Source: Cryobacterium cheniae (lineage in GTDB: Bacteria; Actinomycetota; Actinomycetes; Actinomycetales; Microbacteriaceae). From it: a DNA stretch of 64,000 nt. The notes beneath the pieces were generated by a model, which saw nothing but the letters and a program-made list of their open reading frames with translations, had not been told where the DNA came from and did no database searches. Of the stretch, positions 37,911 through 47,073 are shown piece by piece. Position 1 is the first letter of the stretch; each line of letters begins with the position of its first letter. A program made the position numbers and the translations under genes. The stretch is taken from the NCBI RefSeq assembly GCF_004403395.1, contig NZ_SOGN01000044.1, forward strand, positions 62,446 through 126,445. Direction: 5' to 3'.

Positions 37911-39398
37911 ATGAACGCACCTCGTCTGACCATATCCGCAGGACCAGCCCTCGAATCGGAGGCGGACGTTCTCATTGTCGGGGCGCTCCAGTCCGGCGAC
38001 TCCGCCACCTTGTTCGCTCACCCTGCCTTCGCCGGGCTCGCGGACCAGCTGACCCCCCTGGGCATCACGGGCGGCCGCGATCAGGTGGTCCGCCTGCCCG
38101 CGTCGTTCGGCAGCGCGCGCAGCATCGCCGTCGTCGGAATCGGCAAGGAGGCCACGGTCGACGCGCTGCGCCACGCCGCCGGGTCCGCCGTTCGCCAGTT
38201 GACCGGTGTCACCTCGGTCGCCTTCGCCTTCCCCACGACCACGGATGCCGAAGCGGAGGCGGTCCTTGAGGGCGCCGCGCTCGGCGCGTACTCCTATACG
38301 GCCTATCGGCAGAGCTCGCTCGCCTCGACCAGGGTGCCGGCGGAGGAGATCACGGTGCACGCCGCCACGGAACCGGCCGGAGCTGCCGCCCGCGTCGCCG
38401 TCATCGCCGAGGCCGTCACCCTGGTCAAGGACCTGGTCAACATGCCCCCCTCCGACCTCTACCCCGAATCGCTCGCGCGCCAGGCGGTGGACGCGTCCGC
38501 CGGTCTGCCCGTGGACGTGCGCGTCTGGGACGAGAAGGAACTGGCCGCCGACGGCTTCGGCGGGATAGCAGGCGTCGGCCAGGGTTCCACCCGGCCTCCC
38601 CGCCTGGTCAAGGTCAGTTACACCCCGGAAGGCGCGACGCAGCACCTCGCCCTCGTCGGCAAGGGCATCACCTTCGACACCGGTGGATTGTCCCTGAAGC
38701 CGCCGGCCTCCATGGTCGGGATGAAATACGACATGACCGGGGCCGCGACCGTGCTGGCCGTGACCCTGGCGGCAGCCCGCCTGGGTCTCAACGTGCGCAT
38801 CACAGCCTGGTTGTGCATCGCGGAGAACATGCCGTCCGGCTCGGCCATCCGCCCGAACGACGTGTTGCGGATCCGCGGCGGCCGTACCGTCGAGGTGCTG
38901 AACACGGACGCGGAGGGTCGCCTGGTTCTCGCCGACGGTCTCGTCGCGGCCGGCGAAGAGGGCCCGGACGCGATCGTCGATGTGGCCACGTTGACCGGCG
39001 CCGCCCTCGTCGCGCTCGGCACCCGGTACTACGCCGCCATGGGTGAGGATGCCCTGGTCGCCCGGGTGCTCACCGCCGGCAAATCGGTGGGCGAGCTGGT
39101 GTGGCCGATGCCGCTCCCCGACGAGTTGCGCCCGCTGCTCAACTCGGATGTCGCCGACATCGCCAACGCGAAAATCGGCAGCGCCCACGGCGGAATGCTG
39201 CTCGCCGGGGTCTTCCTACAGGAGTTCATCGGGACCCGCGGCGACGGAGACGCCGCCGAGACGATCCCGTGGGCGCACCTGGACATCGCCGGTCCGGCCC
39301 ACAACACGGGCAGCGCGTGGGGCTTCACGAACGCCGGACCGACCGGAATCGCGGTTCGGACACTGTTACGACTGGCCGAGGACTTTTCGCGCCCGTAG
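37911..39398 (+). CDS. pepA: leucyl aminopeptidase (M17)
   Basis: 495 residues, a hexameric two-metal exopeptidase. The N-terminal macro-like domain (1-165) is variable. The catalytic domain has VGKGITFDTGGLSLKP, where the Lys and Asp bind metal, and the signature NTDAEGRLVLADGL. It removes N-terminal residues from peptides in the cytoplasm. A longer frame reaching back to 36828 lies antisense to PAC2 and is not coding. A strong terminator follows eight bases after the stop. Confidence 0.95.
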   Translation: MNAPRLTISAGPALESEADVLIVGALQSGDSATLFAHPAFAGLADQLTPLGITGGRDQVVRLPASFGSARSIAVVGIGKEATVDALRHAAGSAVRQLTGVTSVAFAFPTTTDAEAEAVLEGAALGAYSYTAYRQSSLASTRVPAEEITVHAATEPAGAAARVAVIAEAVTLVKDLVNMPPSDLYPESLARQAVDASAGLPVDVRVWDEKELAADGFGGIAGVGQGSTRPPRLVKVSYTPEGATQHLALVGKGITFDTGGLSLKPPASMVGMKYDMTGAATVLAVTLAAARLGLNVRITAWLCIAENMPSGSAIRPNDVLRIRGGRTVEVLNTDAEGRLVLADGLVAAGEEGPDAIVDVATLTGAALVALGTRYYAAMGEDALVARVLTAGKSVGELVWPMPLPDELRPLLNSDVADIANAKIGSAHGGMLLAGVFLQEFIGTRGDGDAAETIPWAHLDIAGPAHNTGSAWGFTNAGPTGIAVRTLLRLAEDFSRP

Positions 39399-39405
39399 TA
39401 CAGTC

Positions 39406-39434
39406 GAGTGGGCGAGAAAACTCGCCCACTCTTT
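39406..39434 (+). terminator. intrinsic terminator of pepA
   Basis: A perfect 11-bp stem (GAGTGGGCGAG / CTCGCCCACTC) with an AAAA loop, followed by TTT. It separates pepA from lpd. Confidence 0.85.
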
Positions 39435-39498
39435 GCCTGCCCGGATGCGTATCCTCACTCCGGGCAGACCGGGTCGTGATGCATAAGGGAGTATCTGG

Positions 39499-40869
39499 GT
39501 GTCGGAACAGAATTTTGACCTTGTCGTTCTCGGTGGCGGAAGCGGCGGCTATGCGGCCGCATTGCGCGCCGTTCAGCTTGGCCTCACCGTTGGTCTGATC
39601 GAAAAGGACAAGCTCGGGGGAACCTGCCTGCACCTCGGTTGCATCCCGACCAAGGCTCTCCTGCACTCGGCCGAGGTGGCCGATGTCAGCCGCGAGGCCG
39701 CGAAATACGGTGTCAAGACGCAGTTCGAGGGCATCGACATGCCCGCCGTGAACGCGTTCCGCAAGGGCATCGTGGCGTCGAAGTTCAAGGGGTTGCAGGG
39801 GCTGATCAAGTCTCGCGGCATCACCGTGATCCAGGGCGAAGGTCGTCTGACTTCGCCGACCACCGTGCAGGTCGGCGAAAACACCATCGTGGGCAAGAAC
39901 ATCGTCCTCGCGACAGGTTCCTACTCCCGCTCCCTGCCGGGGCTCGCCATCGGCGGCCGCGTCATGACCAGCGAGCACGCGCTCGAGCTCGAGTTCGTGC
40001 CCCAGAAGGTGGCTGTGCTCGGCGGCGGCGTCATCGGCGCCGAGTTCGCGAGCGTCTGGAAGTCCTTCGGCGCCGACGTGACCATCATCGAGGCCCTCCC
40101 CCACCTGGTGCCCAACGAGGAAGAATCCATCTCCAAGCAGTTGGAGCGCGCCTTCCGCAAACGCGGCATCGAGTACTCGCTCGGCGTGCGGTTCCAGAGC
40201 GTCACGCAGCACGAGAACGGCGTCGTCGTCACCCTGGAGAACGGCACCGTCATCGAAGCGGAGATCCTGCTCGTCGCCGTCGGGCGTGGCCCGTCGACCG
40301 CCGGTCTCGGCTTCGAAGAGGTCGGCGTCACCATGGACCGCGGCTTCGTCCTGACCGACGAGCGCCTGGCGACCAACATCCCCGGCGTCTTCGCCGTGGG
40401 CGACATCGTCCCCGGTCTGCAGCTCGCGCACCGCGGTTTCCAGCAGGGCATCTTCGTCGCCGAAGAGATCGCCGGCCTGAACCCCATCGTCGTCGACGAC
40501 CTCAACATCCCCAAGGTCACGTACTGCGACCCGGAGATCGCTTCGGTGGGCTACTCGGAGGCCAAGGCGGCCGAGAAGTTCGGCGCCGACCAGATCTCGA
40601 CCTTCGAGTACAACCTGGGTGGAAACGGTAAGAGCTCCATCCTCGGCACGGCCGGGTCCATCAAACTCGTCCGGGTCAAGGACGGCCCCATCCTCGGCGT
40701 CCACATGATCGGCGCCCGCGTCGGCGAGCTGATCGGCGAGGGGCAGCTGGTGGTGAACTGGGAGGCGTACCCGGAGGACATCGCCCCGTTCCTGCACGCG
40801 CACCCCACCCAGAACGAGGCACTCGGCGAGGCCTTCCTGGCTCTGGCCGGCAAGCCGCTGCACGCGTAG
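39499..40869 (+). CDS. lpdA: dihydrolipoyl dehydrogenase (E3)
   Basis: 456 residues, FAD flavoprotein. The FAD-binding GGGSGGYAAALRA is at the N-terminus and the redox disulfide is Cys43-Cys48 (GGTCLHLGCIPTK). The NAD domain has LGGGVIGAEFASVW, and the C-terminal active-site His is in HAHPTQNEA. It reoxidises dihydrolipoyl groups of 2-oxo acid dehydrogenase complexes. The GTG start at 39499 follows AAGGGAG. The next gene encodes an E2, so the two work in the same complexes; lipB and lipA, which make the cofactor, follow shortly after. Confidence 0.96.
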   Translation: MSEQNFDLVVLGGGSGGYAAALRAVQLGLTVGLIEKDKLGGTCLHLGCIPTKALLHSAEVADVSREAAKYGVKTQFEGIDMPAVNAFRKGIVASKFKGLQGLIKSRGITVIQGEGRLTSPTTVQVGENTIVGKNIVLATGSYSRSLPGLAIGGRVMTSEHALELEFVPQKVAVLGGGVIGAEFASVWKSFGADVTIIEALPHLVPNEEESISKQLERAFRKRGIEYSLGVRFQSVTQHENGVVVTLENGTVIEAEILLVAVGRGPSTAGLGFEEVGVTMDRGFVLTDERLATNIPGVFAVGDIVPGLQLAHRGFQQGIFVAEEIAGLNPIVVDDLNIPKVTYCDPEIASVGYSEAKAAEKFGADQISTFEYNLGGNGKSSILGTAGSIKLVRVKDGPILGVHMIGARVGELIGEGQLVVNWEAYPEDIAPFLHAHPTQNEALGEAFLALAGKPLHA

Positions 40870-40939
40870 CAGCCGAACCTCGGCATCCAGACACTCACTA
40901 CTCTAAATACAGACAAATGGCTTTGAAGGAGACAACCGC

Positions 40940-42379
40940 ATGAGCGAATCCGTTAACCTCCCGGCACTCGGTGAGAGTGTCACCGAGGGTACGGTCACCC
41001 GCTGGCTGAAGAACGTGGGAGACCGCGTCGAAGTCGACGAGCCGCTGCTGGAAGTATCGACCGACAAGGTGGATACAGAAATCCCGTCCCCCGTCGCCGG
41101 CGTGATCGAAGCGATCCTGGTCCAGGAGGACGAGACCGTCGAGGTCGGAACGCCCCTGGTCACGATCGGTGACGGTTCCGCCGCTGCCGCTCCGGCCACC
41201 GAGGCGCCGGCACCGGAGGCCGCCCCCGAGCCCGTCGCGGAAGCTCCCGCACCCGTCGCGGAAGCTCCCGCACCCGTCGCGGCACCCGCACACGTCGCGG
41301 AAGCTCCCGCACCCGTCGCGGCACCCGCACACGTTGCGGAAGCTCCCGCACCCGTGTTCGCCCCCACGCCGGTCGCAGCACCCGTCGCCGCCCCCACGCC
41401 GGTCGCAGCACCCGTCGCCGCCACGGCACCGGTTGCCGCCCCCGTGGCCGCGGAGCCGGCCGTCGCCCGCGGATCGCACGCGGGGACATCCGGTTACGTC
41501 ACCCCCATCGTTCGCAAGCTCGCGAACGAGGCCGGCGTCGACCTGTCCCGCGTGGTCGGAACCGGCGTCGGTGGGCGCATCCGCAAGGAAGACATCGCGC
41601 TCGCTCAGGCCGGCGCTTCCTCGGACACGGCTGCCGCAGTCTCTCCGGCCGTGGAGGTCTCCGCTCTGCGCGGGACCACCCAGCCCATGTCGCGTCTCCG
41701 CAAGGTCGTCGCCGAGCGCGCCGTCATCTCGATGCAGTCGTCGGCTCAACTGACCACCGTGGTCGAGGTCGACGTCACCCGGGTCGCGATTCTGCGCGAC
41801 AAGGTGAAGGCCGATTTCCAGGCCAAGACGGGCAACAAGCTGTCCTTCCTGCCGTTCTTCGCTCTCGCCGCCGCCGAGGCGCTTCAGGCCAACCCGATCA
41901 TCAACGCCACCATCGACGGCGACACGATCGTGTACCCGAGCCAGGAGAACATCAGCATCGCGGTCGACACCGAACGCGGCCTGCTCACCCCGGTCGTACG
42001 CAATGCGGGCGACCTCGATCTGGCCGGATTCGCCGCTCAGATCGCCGACCTCGCCCAGCGCACCCGCGACAACAAGCTCAAGCCCGACGAACTGTCGGGG
42101 GGAACGTTCACGCTGACCAACACCGGTTCGCGCGGCGCCCTCTTCGACACCCCCGTCGTCTTCCTGCCGCAGAGCGCCATCCTCGGTACCGGTGTCGTCT
42201 ACAAGAAGCCCCTCGTCGTCACCCAGGACGGCCTCGACGCAATCGCCATCCGCTCGACCGTGTTCCTGGCCCTGTCCTACGACCACCGCATCATCGACGG
42301 CGCGGATGCCTCACGGTTCCTCGTCACCATGAAGCAGCGTCTCGAGGCCGGCGCTTTCGAGGCGAACCTCGGAATCTAG
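40940..42379 (+). CDS. sucB: 2-oxo acid dehydrogenase E2 component (dihydrolipoamide succinyl/acyltransferase)
   Basis: 479 residues. A single lipoyl domain (1-78) carries the lipoylated Lys43 (STDKVDTE). A long Ala/Pro/Val linker (about 80-175) is made of tandem repeats. The peripheral subunit-binding domain (about 185-225) has VTPIVRKLANEAGVDLSRVVGTG, and the catalytic domain ends with SYDHRIIDG, containing the active-site His and Asp. In actinobacteria this protein, called SucB or DlaT, serves as E2 of pyruvate and/or 2-oxoglutarate dehydrogenase; which complex cannot be fixed by sequence. The start follows GAAGGAG. Confidence 0.93.
   Translation: MSESVNLPALGESVTEGTVTRWLKNVGDRVEVDEPLLEVSTDKVDTEIPSPVAGVIEAILVQEDETVEVGTPLVTIGDGSAAAAPATEAPAPEAAPEPVAEAPAPVAEAPAPVAAPAHVAEAPAPVAAPAHVAEAPAPVFAPTPVAAPVAAPTPVAAPVAATAPVAAPVAAEPAVARGSHAGTSGYVTPIVRKLANEAGVDLSRVVGTGVGGRIRKEDIALAQAGASSDTAAAVSPAVEVSALRGTTQPMSRLRKVVAERAVISMQSSAQLTTVVEVDVTRVAILRDKVKADFQAKTGNKLSFLPFFALAAAEALQANPIINATIDGDTIVYPSQENISIAVDTERGLLTPVVRNAGDLDLAGFAAQIADLAQRTRDNKLKPDELSGGTFTLTNTGSRGALFDTPVVFLPQSAILGTGVVYKKPLVVTQDGLDAIAIRSTVFLALSYDHRIIDGADASRFLVTMKQRLEAGAFEANLGI
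41233..41440 (+). repeat. tandem repeats encoding the E2 Ala/Pro linker
   Basis: Repeated GCGGAAGCTCCCGCACCCGT units (four copies), alternating with GCACCCGCACACGT units, then two copies of a unit beginning GCCCCCACGCCGGTCGCAG. All are in frame and encode the flexible swinging-arm linker. Confidence 0.85.
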
Positions 42380-42387
42380 TCACTGTG

Positions 42388-42408
42388 GTCCGTGAGAGAA
42401 CCACGGAC
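42388..42408. terminator. hairpin between convergent sucB and pseudokinase genes
   Basis: A perfect 7-bp stem (GTCCGTG / CACGGAC) with a 7-base loop and no T-run; a weak terminator at best. Confidence 0.3.
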
Positions 42409-43982
42409 TAGTAATCGAAAATATCTCTGACTCGCCAGCCGGCCTCGCCCTTGACCACAAGGACCGAGGCCGGCTGTCGTTCTGCGGCCGGAGCTTGGAG
42501 CGATACCAGCGCGACGTCCCCCGTGCGCTCCACCAGAGCAGCGGCCCACGACCAGAGGTCTTCCTGCTCGGGTGCGACACCGCCCTGCTCCATCAGGCGC
42601 AGGGTGTGGCTGTCGGCCGCCAGCGCGGCCGATTGCGACTGGTGCACATCGTCGAGGCAGACCACCGAGACCTCGCGCAGGCATCGGGCTCGGATCCGCA
42701 GCAGCGCCGGGACTGCAACCGCGGGGTCGTCACCGAGCACCGCGGCTCGGTCAGCGCCGTCGGTGTCTGACCCGGACGGCTCTGCCGGGTCGTCCGAGGG
42801 GACTCCGGAGGAGTCGCCCGACTCCGTGGAGGCTGCGGGCCGCCCTCCCGCGTCGTGCTTGGACATTCCGGGGTTAACGGTCGTCACCGCGAGTCCGGTG
42901 CTCACCACGGCCACGACGGCCGCGAGAAGCAACGGGCCACCGCGGGCGCGGAATCCTCGGCCCCGCACCTTCTTCAGCTCACCGTCCCGGATGCCTATCC
43001 ATCGCCGATGAACCGCCGCCCGCGAACGGGAGACCCGGCGCGCGAGCATCCGCCAGACCCCGGACTCCCCTGCGGCGAGTCGATCCACCTCCCCGTGCTC
43101 CCGCCCGGCTGGATCGTCAGGCGGAGGGCGCCTGAGCCAGTCACCGACTTGAGGCCCGCGGCCTGCAGCGCGGGTCTGACCCAGCCGCACCGGTACGGCC
43201 TCGGCCCAGGCGAACAGGAGGTGCTCGAGTTCGCCCGGGGCTCGGACCGTTGAACGAGCGGCCGGCACCGTGCACCAGCGCTCCAGGTCGCGGAGCGCGG
43301 TCGGGGCCGGCAGACCAGGGTCAACGTGGTCGAGTACCGCGCGGACAACCTGCGCGAGCCGGCCGTGGGCCGCGTCGACCGCGTCGACCGCCTCGGGGCG
43401 CCCGTCGTCGGCGTCCGGCAACGGCCGGAGCTGCCCCAGCCCGGTCAGGACCGGGCGACCGCTGGAGTCGAAGAGAATCGTCGACAGGTTCACGGCAGCA
43501 TGCATCAGCCCGATGGCCTGCAACTCAGCGAGTGCGGCCGCGACCGGTGCCAGGATCGTGACCGCCTCCCCCGGACCGATGCGCCGGCGCCCCTCCAGGA
43601 AGCCAGAGAGCGCCCCGCCGGTGAGCTGTTCGAGGACGAGGCAGGTGCGACCGTCGGACAGGGTTCCGACGTCGACGAGCGCGGTCAGCCGGCCGGGCGT
43701 CAGAGTGGTCAGGGCACGGACCTCCCTGTCGACCGACAGGCTCTCCGTTCCCGGCAGGAAGACCTTGAGCACAACAGGGGCCGGGTGGTCACCCGGCCCC
43801 TGCCCGTGCCTCTCGCGCCCGGGCGGAGTCGACCACGGTGACGCCACGCCCACATACAGATCCGCCCGGTCGCTGGATCCCAGGCGCCGCAGAACCCGGT
43901 ACCCGGCGATCAGTGCCGGGCCGCCGCCGGGCACCGGGGACGGGGGCTCCGGGTTGCGGGCGCGTGGGTCGCGGGTACTCAT
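42408..43982 (-). CDS. membrane-anchored Ser/Thr protein kinase-like pseudokinase
   Basis: 524 residues. Residues 25-190 resemble a protein kinase N- and C-lobe: Gly-rich start YRVLRRLGSSDRADLYVG, Lys73 in VVLKVF, hinge VLEQLTGG. The catalytic loop, normally HRDxKxxN, is HAAVNLST (161-168) and the DFG site is TGLG, so catalytic Asp, Lys, Asn and metal Asp are all missing. A basic stretch precedes one membrane helix (about 350-369), and the outer domain (370-524) starts with a Ser/Asp/Pro linker. This organisation is that of actinobacterial receptor kinases, here probably without kinase activity. Its partner is unknown; it is divergent from lipB. Confidence 0.75.
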   Translation of the reverse strand: MSTRDPRARNPEPPSPVPGGGPALIAGYRVLRRLGSSDRADLYVGVASPWSTPPGRERHGQGPGDHPAPVVLKVFLPGTESLSVDREVRALTTLTPGRLTALVDVGTLSDGRTCLVLEQLTGGALSGFLEGRRRIGPGEAVTILAPVAAALAELQAIGLMHAAVNLSTILFDSSGRPVLTGLGQLRPLPDADDGRPEAVDAVDAAHGRLAQVVRAVLDHVDPGLPAPTALRDLERWCTVPAARSTVRAPGELEHLLFAWAEAVPVRLGQTRAAGRGPQVGDWLRRPPPDDPAGREHGEVDRLAAGESGVWRMLARRVSRSRAAVHRRWIGIRDGELKKVRGRGFRARGGPLLLAAVVAVVSTGLAVTTVNPGMSKHDAGGRPAASTESGDSSGVPSDDPAEPSGSDTDGADRAAVLGDDPAVAVPALLRIRARCLREVSVVCLDDVHQSQSAALAADSHTLRLMEQGGVAPEQEDLWSWAAALVERTGDVALVSLQAPAAERQPASVLVVKGEAGWRVRDIFDY

Positions 43983-44078
43983 GCCGGAATGCTGGCCCCG
44001 CCGTTCCCCTACCGGGGGACCCGCACTCGGTTCGGGGACAACCGGGTCGGCATCCCCGTGGGGAGGAATGCCGGGGCT

Positions 44079-44084
44079 TAGAAT
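44079..44084 (+). promoter_or_regulatory. -10 element of leaderless lipB-lipA operon
   Basis: TAGAAT ends six bases before the lipB ATG. Confidence 0.6.
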
Positions 44085-44090
44085 GGCAGC

Positions 44091-44726
44091 ATGCTCGACT
44101 TTGTCGTCGCGGGGCTAAGCGCCAACTCCGTGCCGTATGTTGAGGGCCTTGAGCTCCAACGCGCAGTCCACCGTTCCGTCGTCTCCGGGGAGAGGCCGGA
44201 CACCGTCATCTTCCTCGAACATCCGAGCGTGTATACCGCCGGGAAGCGCACGGCTCCCGAAGAACGGCCCACCAACGGAACCCCCGTCATCGACGCGGAC
44301 CGCGGCGGGAAGATCACCTGGCACGGCCCCGGTCAACTGGTCGGGTACCCGATCATGCGCCTACGGGAGCCCGTCGACGTCGTCGGCTATGTGCGCCTGC
44401 TCGAGGGGATCCTCATCGACGCGCTCCGGGGCTTCGGCATCGACGGTTTCCGGGTGCCCGGCCGTTCCGGAGTCTGGGTCGGCCCGAAGGGCAGGGAGGA
44501 CAAAATCGCTGCCATCGGAATCCGCGTCGCTGAGGGAGTGACCATGCACGGCTTCGCCCTCAACTGCAACAACTCGCTCGAGCCTTACGACCACATCATC
44601 GCCTGCGGGATCAAGGACGCCGGCGTCACCACCATCTCGAGCTCGGTGGGCCACGACGTGAACCCCGCCGATCTCATCCCGTCCATCACCGCCCAGTTCG
44701 AGGCTGCCTGGGCGGTCTTCGCATGA
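44091..44726 (+). CDS. lipB: lipoyl(octanoyl) transferase
   Basis: 211 residues. LipB moves octanoyl from acyl carrier protein to lipoyl domains. The catalytic pair is Lys138 (KIAAIGIRV) and Cys172 (ACGI), and the substrate loops are [17 protein letters not shown] and HGFALNCNN. The stop overlaps the lipA ATG by four bases, indicating translational coupling. The upstream E2 and downstream LipA supply target and second step. Confidence 0.96.
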   Translation: MLDFVVAGLSANSVPYVEGLELQRAVHRSVVSGERPDTVIFLEHPSVYTAGKRTAPEERPTNGTPVIDADRGGKITWHGPGQLVGYPIMRLREPVDVVGYVRLLEGILIDALRGFGIDGFRVPGRSGVWVGPKGREDKIAAIGIRVAEGVTMHGFALNCNNSLEPYDHIIACGIKDAGVTTISSSVGHDVNPADLIPSITAQFEAAWAVFA

Positions 44727-45712
44727 GTGCGGCGCCCGAAGGGCGGAAGATGCTTCGCCTTGAAATCCGCAATATGGAAACGCCTATCGAACGCAAACCC
44801 GCCTGGATCAAGACGGTCGCGAAGATGGGACCCGAGTACCGCAAGCTTCAGAACCTGGTCAAGGGCGAGAACCTGCACACCGTGTGCCAGGAGGCTGGCT
44901 GCCCCAACATCTTCGAGTGCTGGGAGGACCGCGAGGCCACATTCCTGATCGGAGGGTCGCAGTGCACGCGGCGCTGCGACTTCTGCCAGATCGACACCGG
45001 CAAACCCGCCGAATACGACACGGATGAGCCGCGCCGGGTCGCGGAATCCGTCATCAAAATGAATTTGCGCTACGCCACCGTGACCGGCGTCGCCCGCGAC
45101 GACCTGCCCGACGAGGGATCCTGGCTCTACGCCGAGACCATCCGGCAGATCCACCGGCAGAGCCCCGGAACCGGAGTCGAGATCCTGGTCCCGGACTTCT
45201 CCGGAAACCCGGACCACCTCGGCGAGGTCTTCTCCGCCCGGCCAGAGGTCTTCGGCCACAACGTGGAGACCGTCCCGCGCATTTTCAAGCGAATCCGGCC
45301 GGCATTCCGCTACGACCGGTCCCTCGACGTACTCACGCAGGGCCGGAACGCCGGACTGATCACGAAGTCGAACCTCATCCTGGGTATGGGCGAGGAGCGG
45401 GCGGAGGTGAGTCAGGCGCTCCAAGACCTGCACGATGCCGGGACCGACATCATCACGATCACCCAGTATCTGCGCCCGAGCGCGCGTCACCTCCCCGTCG
45501 CCCGCTGGGTGAAGCCGGAGGAATTCATCGAGCTCAAGGAGGAAGCCGAGGCCATCGGTTTCCTCGGTGTGCTCTCCGGCCCGCTGGTACGGTCCTCGTA
45601 CCGGGCCGGCCGGCTCTGGGCCCAGTCCATGCTGGCGACCGGTCGCGAGGTTCCGCCGCAACTGCGCCACCTGGCGGATGCCTCTCTCGGGTTCGCCCAG
45701 GCGGTCACCTGA
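44723..45712 (+). CDS. lipA: lipoyl synthase
   Basis: 329 residues, radical SAM enzyme that inserts two sulfurs into protein-bound octanoyl. The radical SAM cluster motif is CTRRCDFC. The auxiliary cluster cysteines lie in [12 protein letters not shown], and the C-terminal serine ligand is in the RSSYRAG motif. ATG at 44723 overlaps the lipB stop (ATGA). Iron-sulfur loading could involve the ErpA encoded at 22.3 kb. Confidence 0.96.
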   Translation: MSAAPEGRKMLRLEIRNMETPIERKPAWIKTVAKMGPEYRKLQNLVKGENLHTVCQEAGCPNIFECWEDREATFLIGGSQCTRRCDFCQIDTGKPAEYDTDEPRRVAESVIKMNLRYATVTGVARDDLPDEGSWLYAETIRQIHRQSPGTGVEILVPDFSGNPDHLGEVFSARPEVFGHNVETVPRIFKRIRPAFRYDRSLDVLTQGRNAGLITKSNLILGMGEERAEVSQALQDLHDAGTDIITITQYLRPSARHLPVARWVKPEEFIELKEEAEAIGFLGVLSGPLVRSSYRAGRLWAQSMLATGREVPPQLRHLADASLGFAQAVT

Positions 45713-45747
45713 TCAAAATTCGGTCACGAGACATTCGGGTGACTCGG

Positions 45748-45753
45748 TAGTCT
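45748..45753 (+). promoter_or_regulatory. -10 element of leaderless DUF4191 gene
   Basis: TAGTCT ends seven bases before the ATG; no ribosome binding site is seen. Confidence 0.45.
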
Positions 45754-45760
45754 TGGAACC

Positions 45761-46471
45761 ATGGCACGCAGCAAGGACAAGACTCCCCGCCCCCCCAAGA
45801 AGCCCGGCCGCATGAAGCAAATGTGGCAGGTGTTCCAGATGACACGTCGTTACGACAAGAAGATCGTGTTGTTCATGGTTCTCGGCTTCGTGGTTCCCGT
45901 CGCCGTCGCCCTGGGGCTGGCCCTCATTCTGTCCCCCGGCAGCATCCTCAACATCGTGTTGTGGACGATTTCGGGTGTGCTCGCCGGCATCCTCGCCATG
46001 CTCATCATTCTGGGCAGGCGGGCCGAAAAGGCCGCATACTCCCAGATCGAGGGCCAACCCGGCGCGGTCGGCGCCGTGCTGCGCGGCTCACTGAAGCGTG
46101 GCTGGGTGGGCAGTGAAATGCCCGTCGCCGTCAACGGCAAGACCCAGGACGCCGTGTACCGGGCGGTCGGTCGCGGTGGCGTCGTACTGATCAGTGAAGG
46201 TCCGCGCACCCGTACGGCCCGCATGCTCGAAGAAGAGCGTCGGATGGTGACCAGGCTCGGCGGAAGCATCGCCGTCACGATCATCAGCGTCGGCCCCGAC
46301 GCTGATGCCGTGCCGCTGCACAAACTGGCCAGACGCCTTACCCGGATCAAGCCCACCCTGACCAAGGCCGAGGTGCTCGCCGTGAACAACCGCTTGAACT
46401 CCATGACCAAGAAGCTGCCGATCCCCAAGGGCGTCGACCCGATGAAGGCACGCCCGCAGCGCGGAAACTAA
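45761..46471 (+). CDS. DUF4191 membrane protein
   Basis: 236 residues. A basic N-terminal tail (RSKDKTPRPPKKPGRMKQMWQVF) precedes two membrane helices (about 36-57 and 63-84), then a soluble domain with GQPGAVGAVLRGSLKRGW and a basic C-terminus. The family is conserved after lipA in Actinobacteria, which suggests a link, but no function is known. It faces the RDD gene, with 17 bases between stop codons. Confidence 0.87.
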   Translation: MARSKDKTPRPPKKPGRMKQMWQVFQMTRRYDKKIVLFMVLGFVVPVAVALGLALILSPGSILNIVLWTISGVLAGILAMLIILGRRAEKAAYSQIEGQPGAVGAVLRGSLKRGWVGSEMPVAVNGKTQDAVYRAVGRGGVVLISEGPRTRTARMLEEERRMVTRLGGSIAVTIISVGPDADAVPLHKLARRLTRIKPTLTKAEVLAVNNRLNSMTKKLPIPKGVDPMKARPQRGN

Positions 46472-46488
46472 CCGTTTTCCCGCGCCGG

Positions 46489-46929
46489 TCAGCCGCGGAT
46501 GAGCACCGTTCCCGCGACCTTGTCGTGAAAACCGCGCTGGTCCGAGTCCCAGACCAGCGCGGGGACCGCCAGGCCGAGCAGCACGGAACGCACGACAGGG
46601 CGCCACACCCCGACCCAGCCCGGCCGGAGCGGGACGACGCGGAGTCCGACCAGGCGGTGGCCGATGCTTCCACCGATCGTCGGGATGAACACGATCTGCA
46701 GGCCCACGAAAATCCCGGTCACGGCGAAGCCGTTGACCACTCCCTCCGGGCTGAAGAACAGTGACGCCGCCCCGTAGGCCAGGGCCCAGTCCAACGCGAG
46801 GGCGCCGATTCGGCGGCCGACGCGCCCCACGGACCGAGGGCCCTCGTTCGGCAGGCCGAGGCGCTCCCCCGGCCACCGACTCGGTGGAAGCTGTCCAAAA
46901 GTGGTTGAGTTCGAGGCTGCGGCAGACAC
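46489..46929 (-). CDS. RDD-family membrane protein
   Basis: 146 residues with about three membrane helices. RDD features are RRIGALALDWALAYGAASLFF at the first helix (Arg and Asp retained) and GGSIGHRLVGLRVV before the last part. The terminal FHDKVAGTVLI is typical. Function of the family is mostly unknown; some take part in ion exchange. The GTG start at 46929 has TAGACT six bases upstream. It is divergent from glnA1, and the GlnR-type operator lies between them. Confidence 0.85.
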   Translation of the reverse strand: MSAAASNSTTFGQLPPSRWPGERLGLPNEGPRSVGRVGRRIGALALDWALAYGAASLFFSPEGVVNGFAVTGIFVGLQIVFIPTIGGSIGHRLVGLRVVPLRPGWVGVWRPVVRSVLLGLAVPALVWDSDQRGFHDKVAGTVLIRG

Positions 46930-46935
46930 GGTTTG

Positions 46936-46941
46936 AGTCTA
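46936..46941 (-). promoter_or_regulatory. -10 element of leaderless RDD gene
   Basis: TAGACT on the minus strand ends six bases before the GTG. Confidence 0.45.
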
Positions 46942-46957
46942 CCGAGCGGGCCCCGCT

Positions 46958-46995
46958 GTAACATGTGTGAAACATAAGCGTCACTGCCGGGTAAT
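46958..46995 (+). promoter_or_regulatory. GlnR-type operator of glnA1
   Basis: GTAAC-N6-GAAAC (46958-46973) matches the GlnR consensus gTnAc-n6-GaAAc exactly. A second box, GTCAC-N6-GTAAT (46980-46995), starts 22 bases after the first, the spacing of tandem GlnR boxes. The site ends 78 bases before the glnA1 start, so nitrogen control by GlnR is likely. Confidence 0.8.
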
Positions 46996-47073
46996 GGCAC
47001 CCCAGTAACCTCAAGGGAGCCGCAGTGCGCGACTCATAAGTTCTGTGCCCACGTCGTTTGGAGAAAAAACCGC

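Noticed and set aside
36891..39188. A 765-codon minus-strand frame joining pepA antisense to PAC2
   Set aside because: Only the last 307 codons match PAC2. The upstream part is antisense to pepA, and a leaderless start lies at 37814.
40898..42286. Minus-strand open frame with Gly/Cys-rich repeats opposite sucB
   Set aside because: It is produced by the Ala/Pro linker repeats of sucB read on the other strand.
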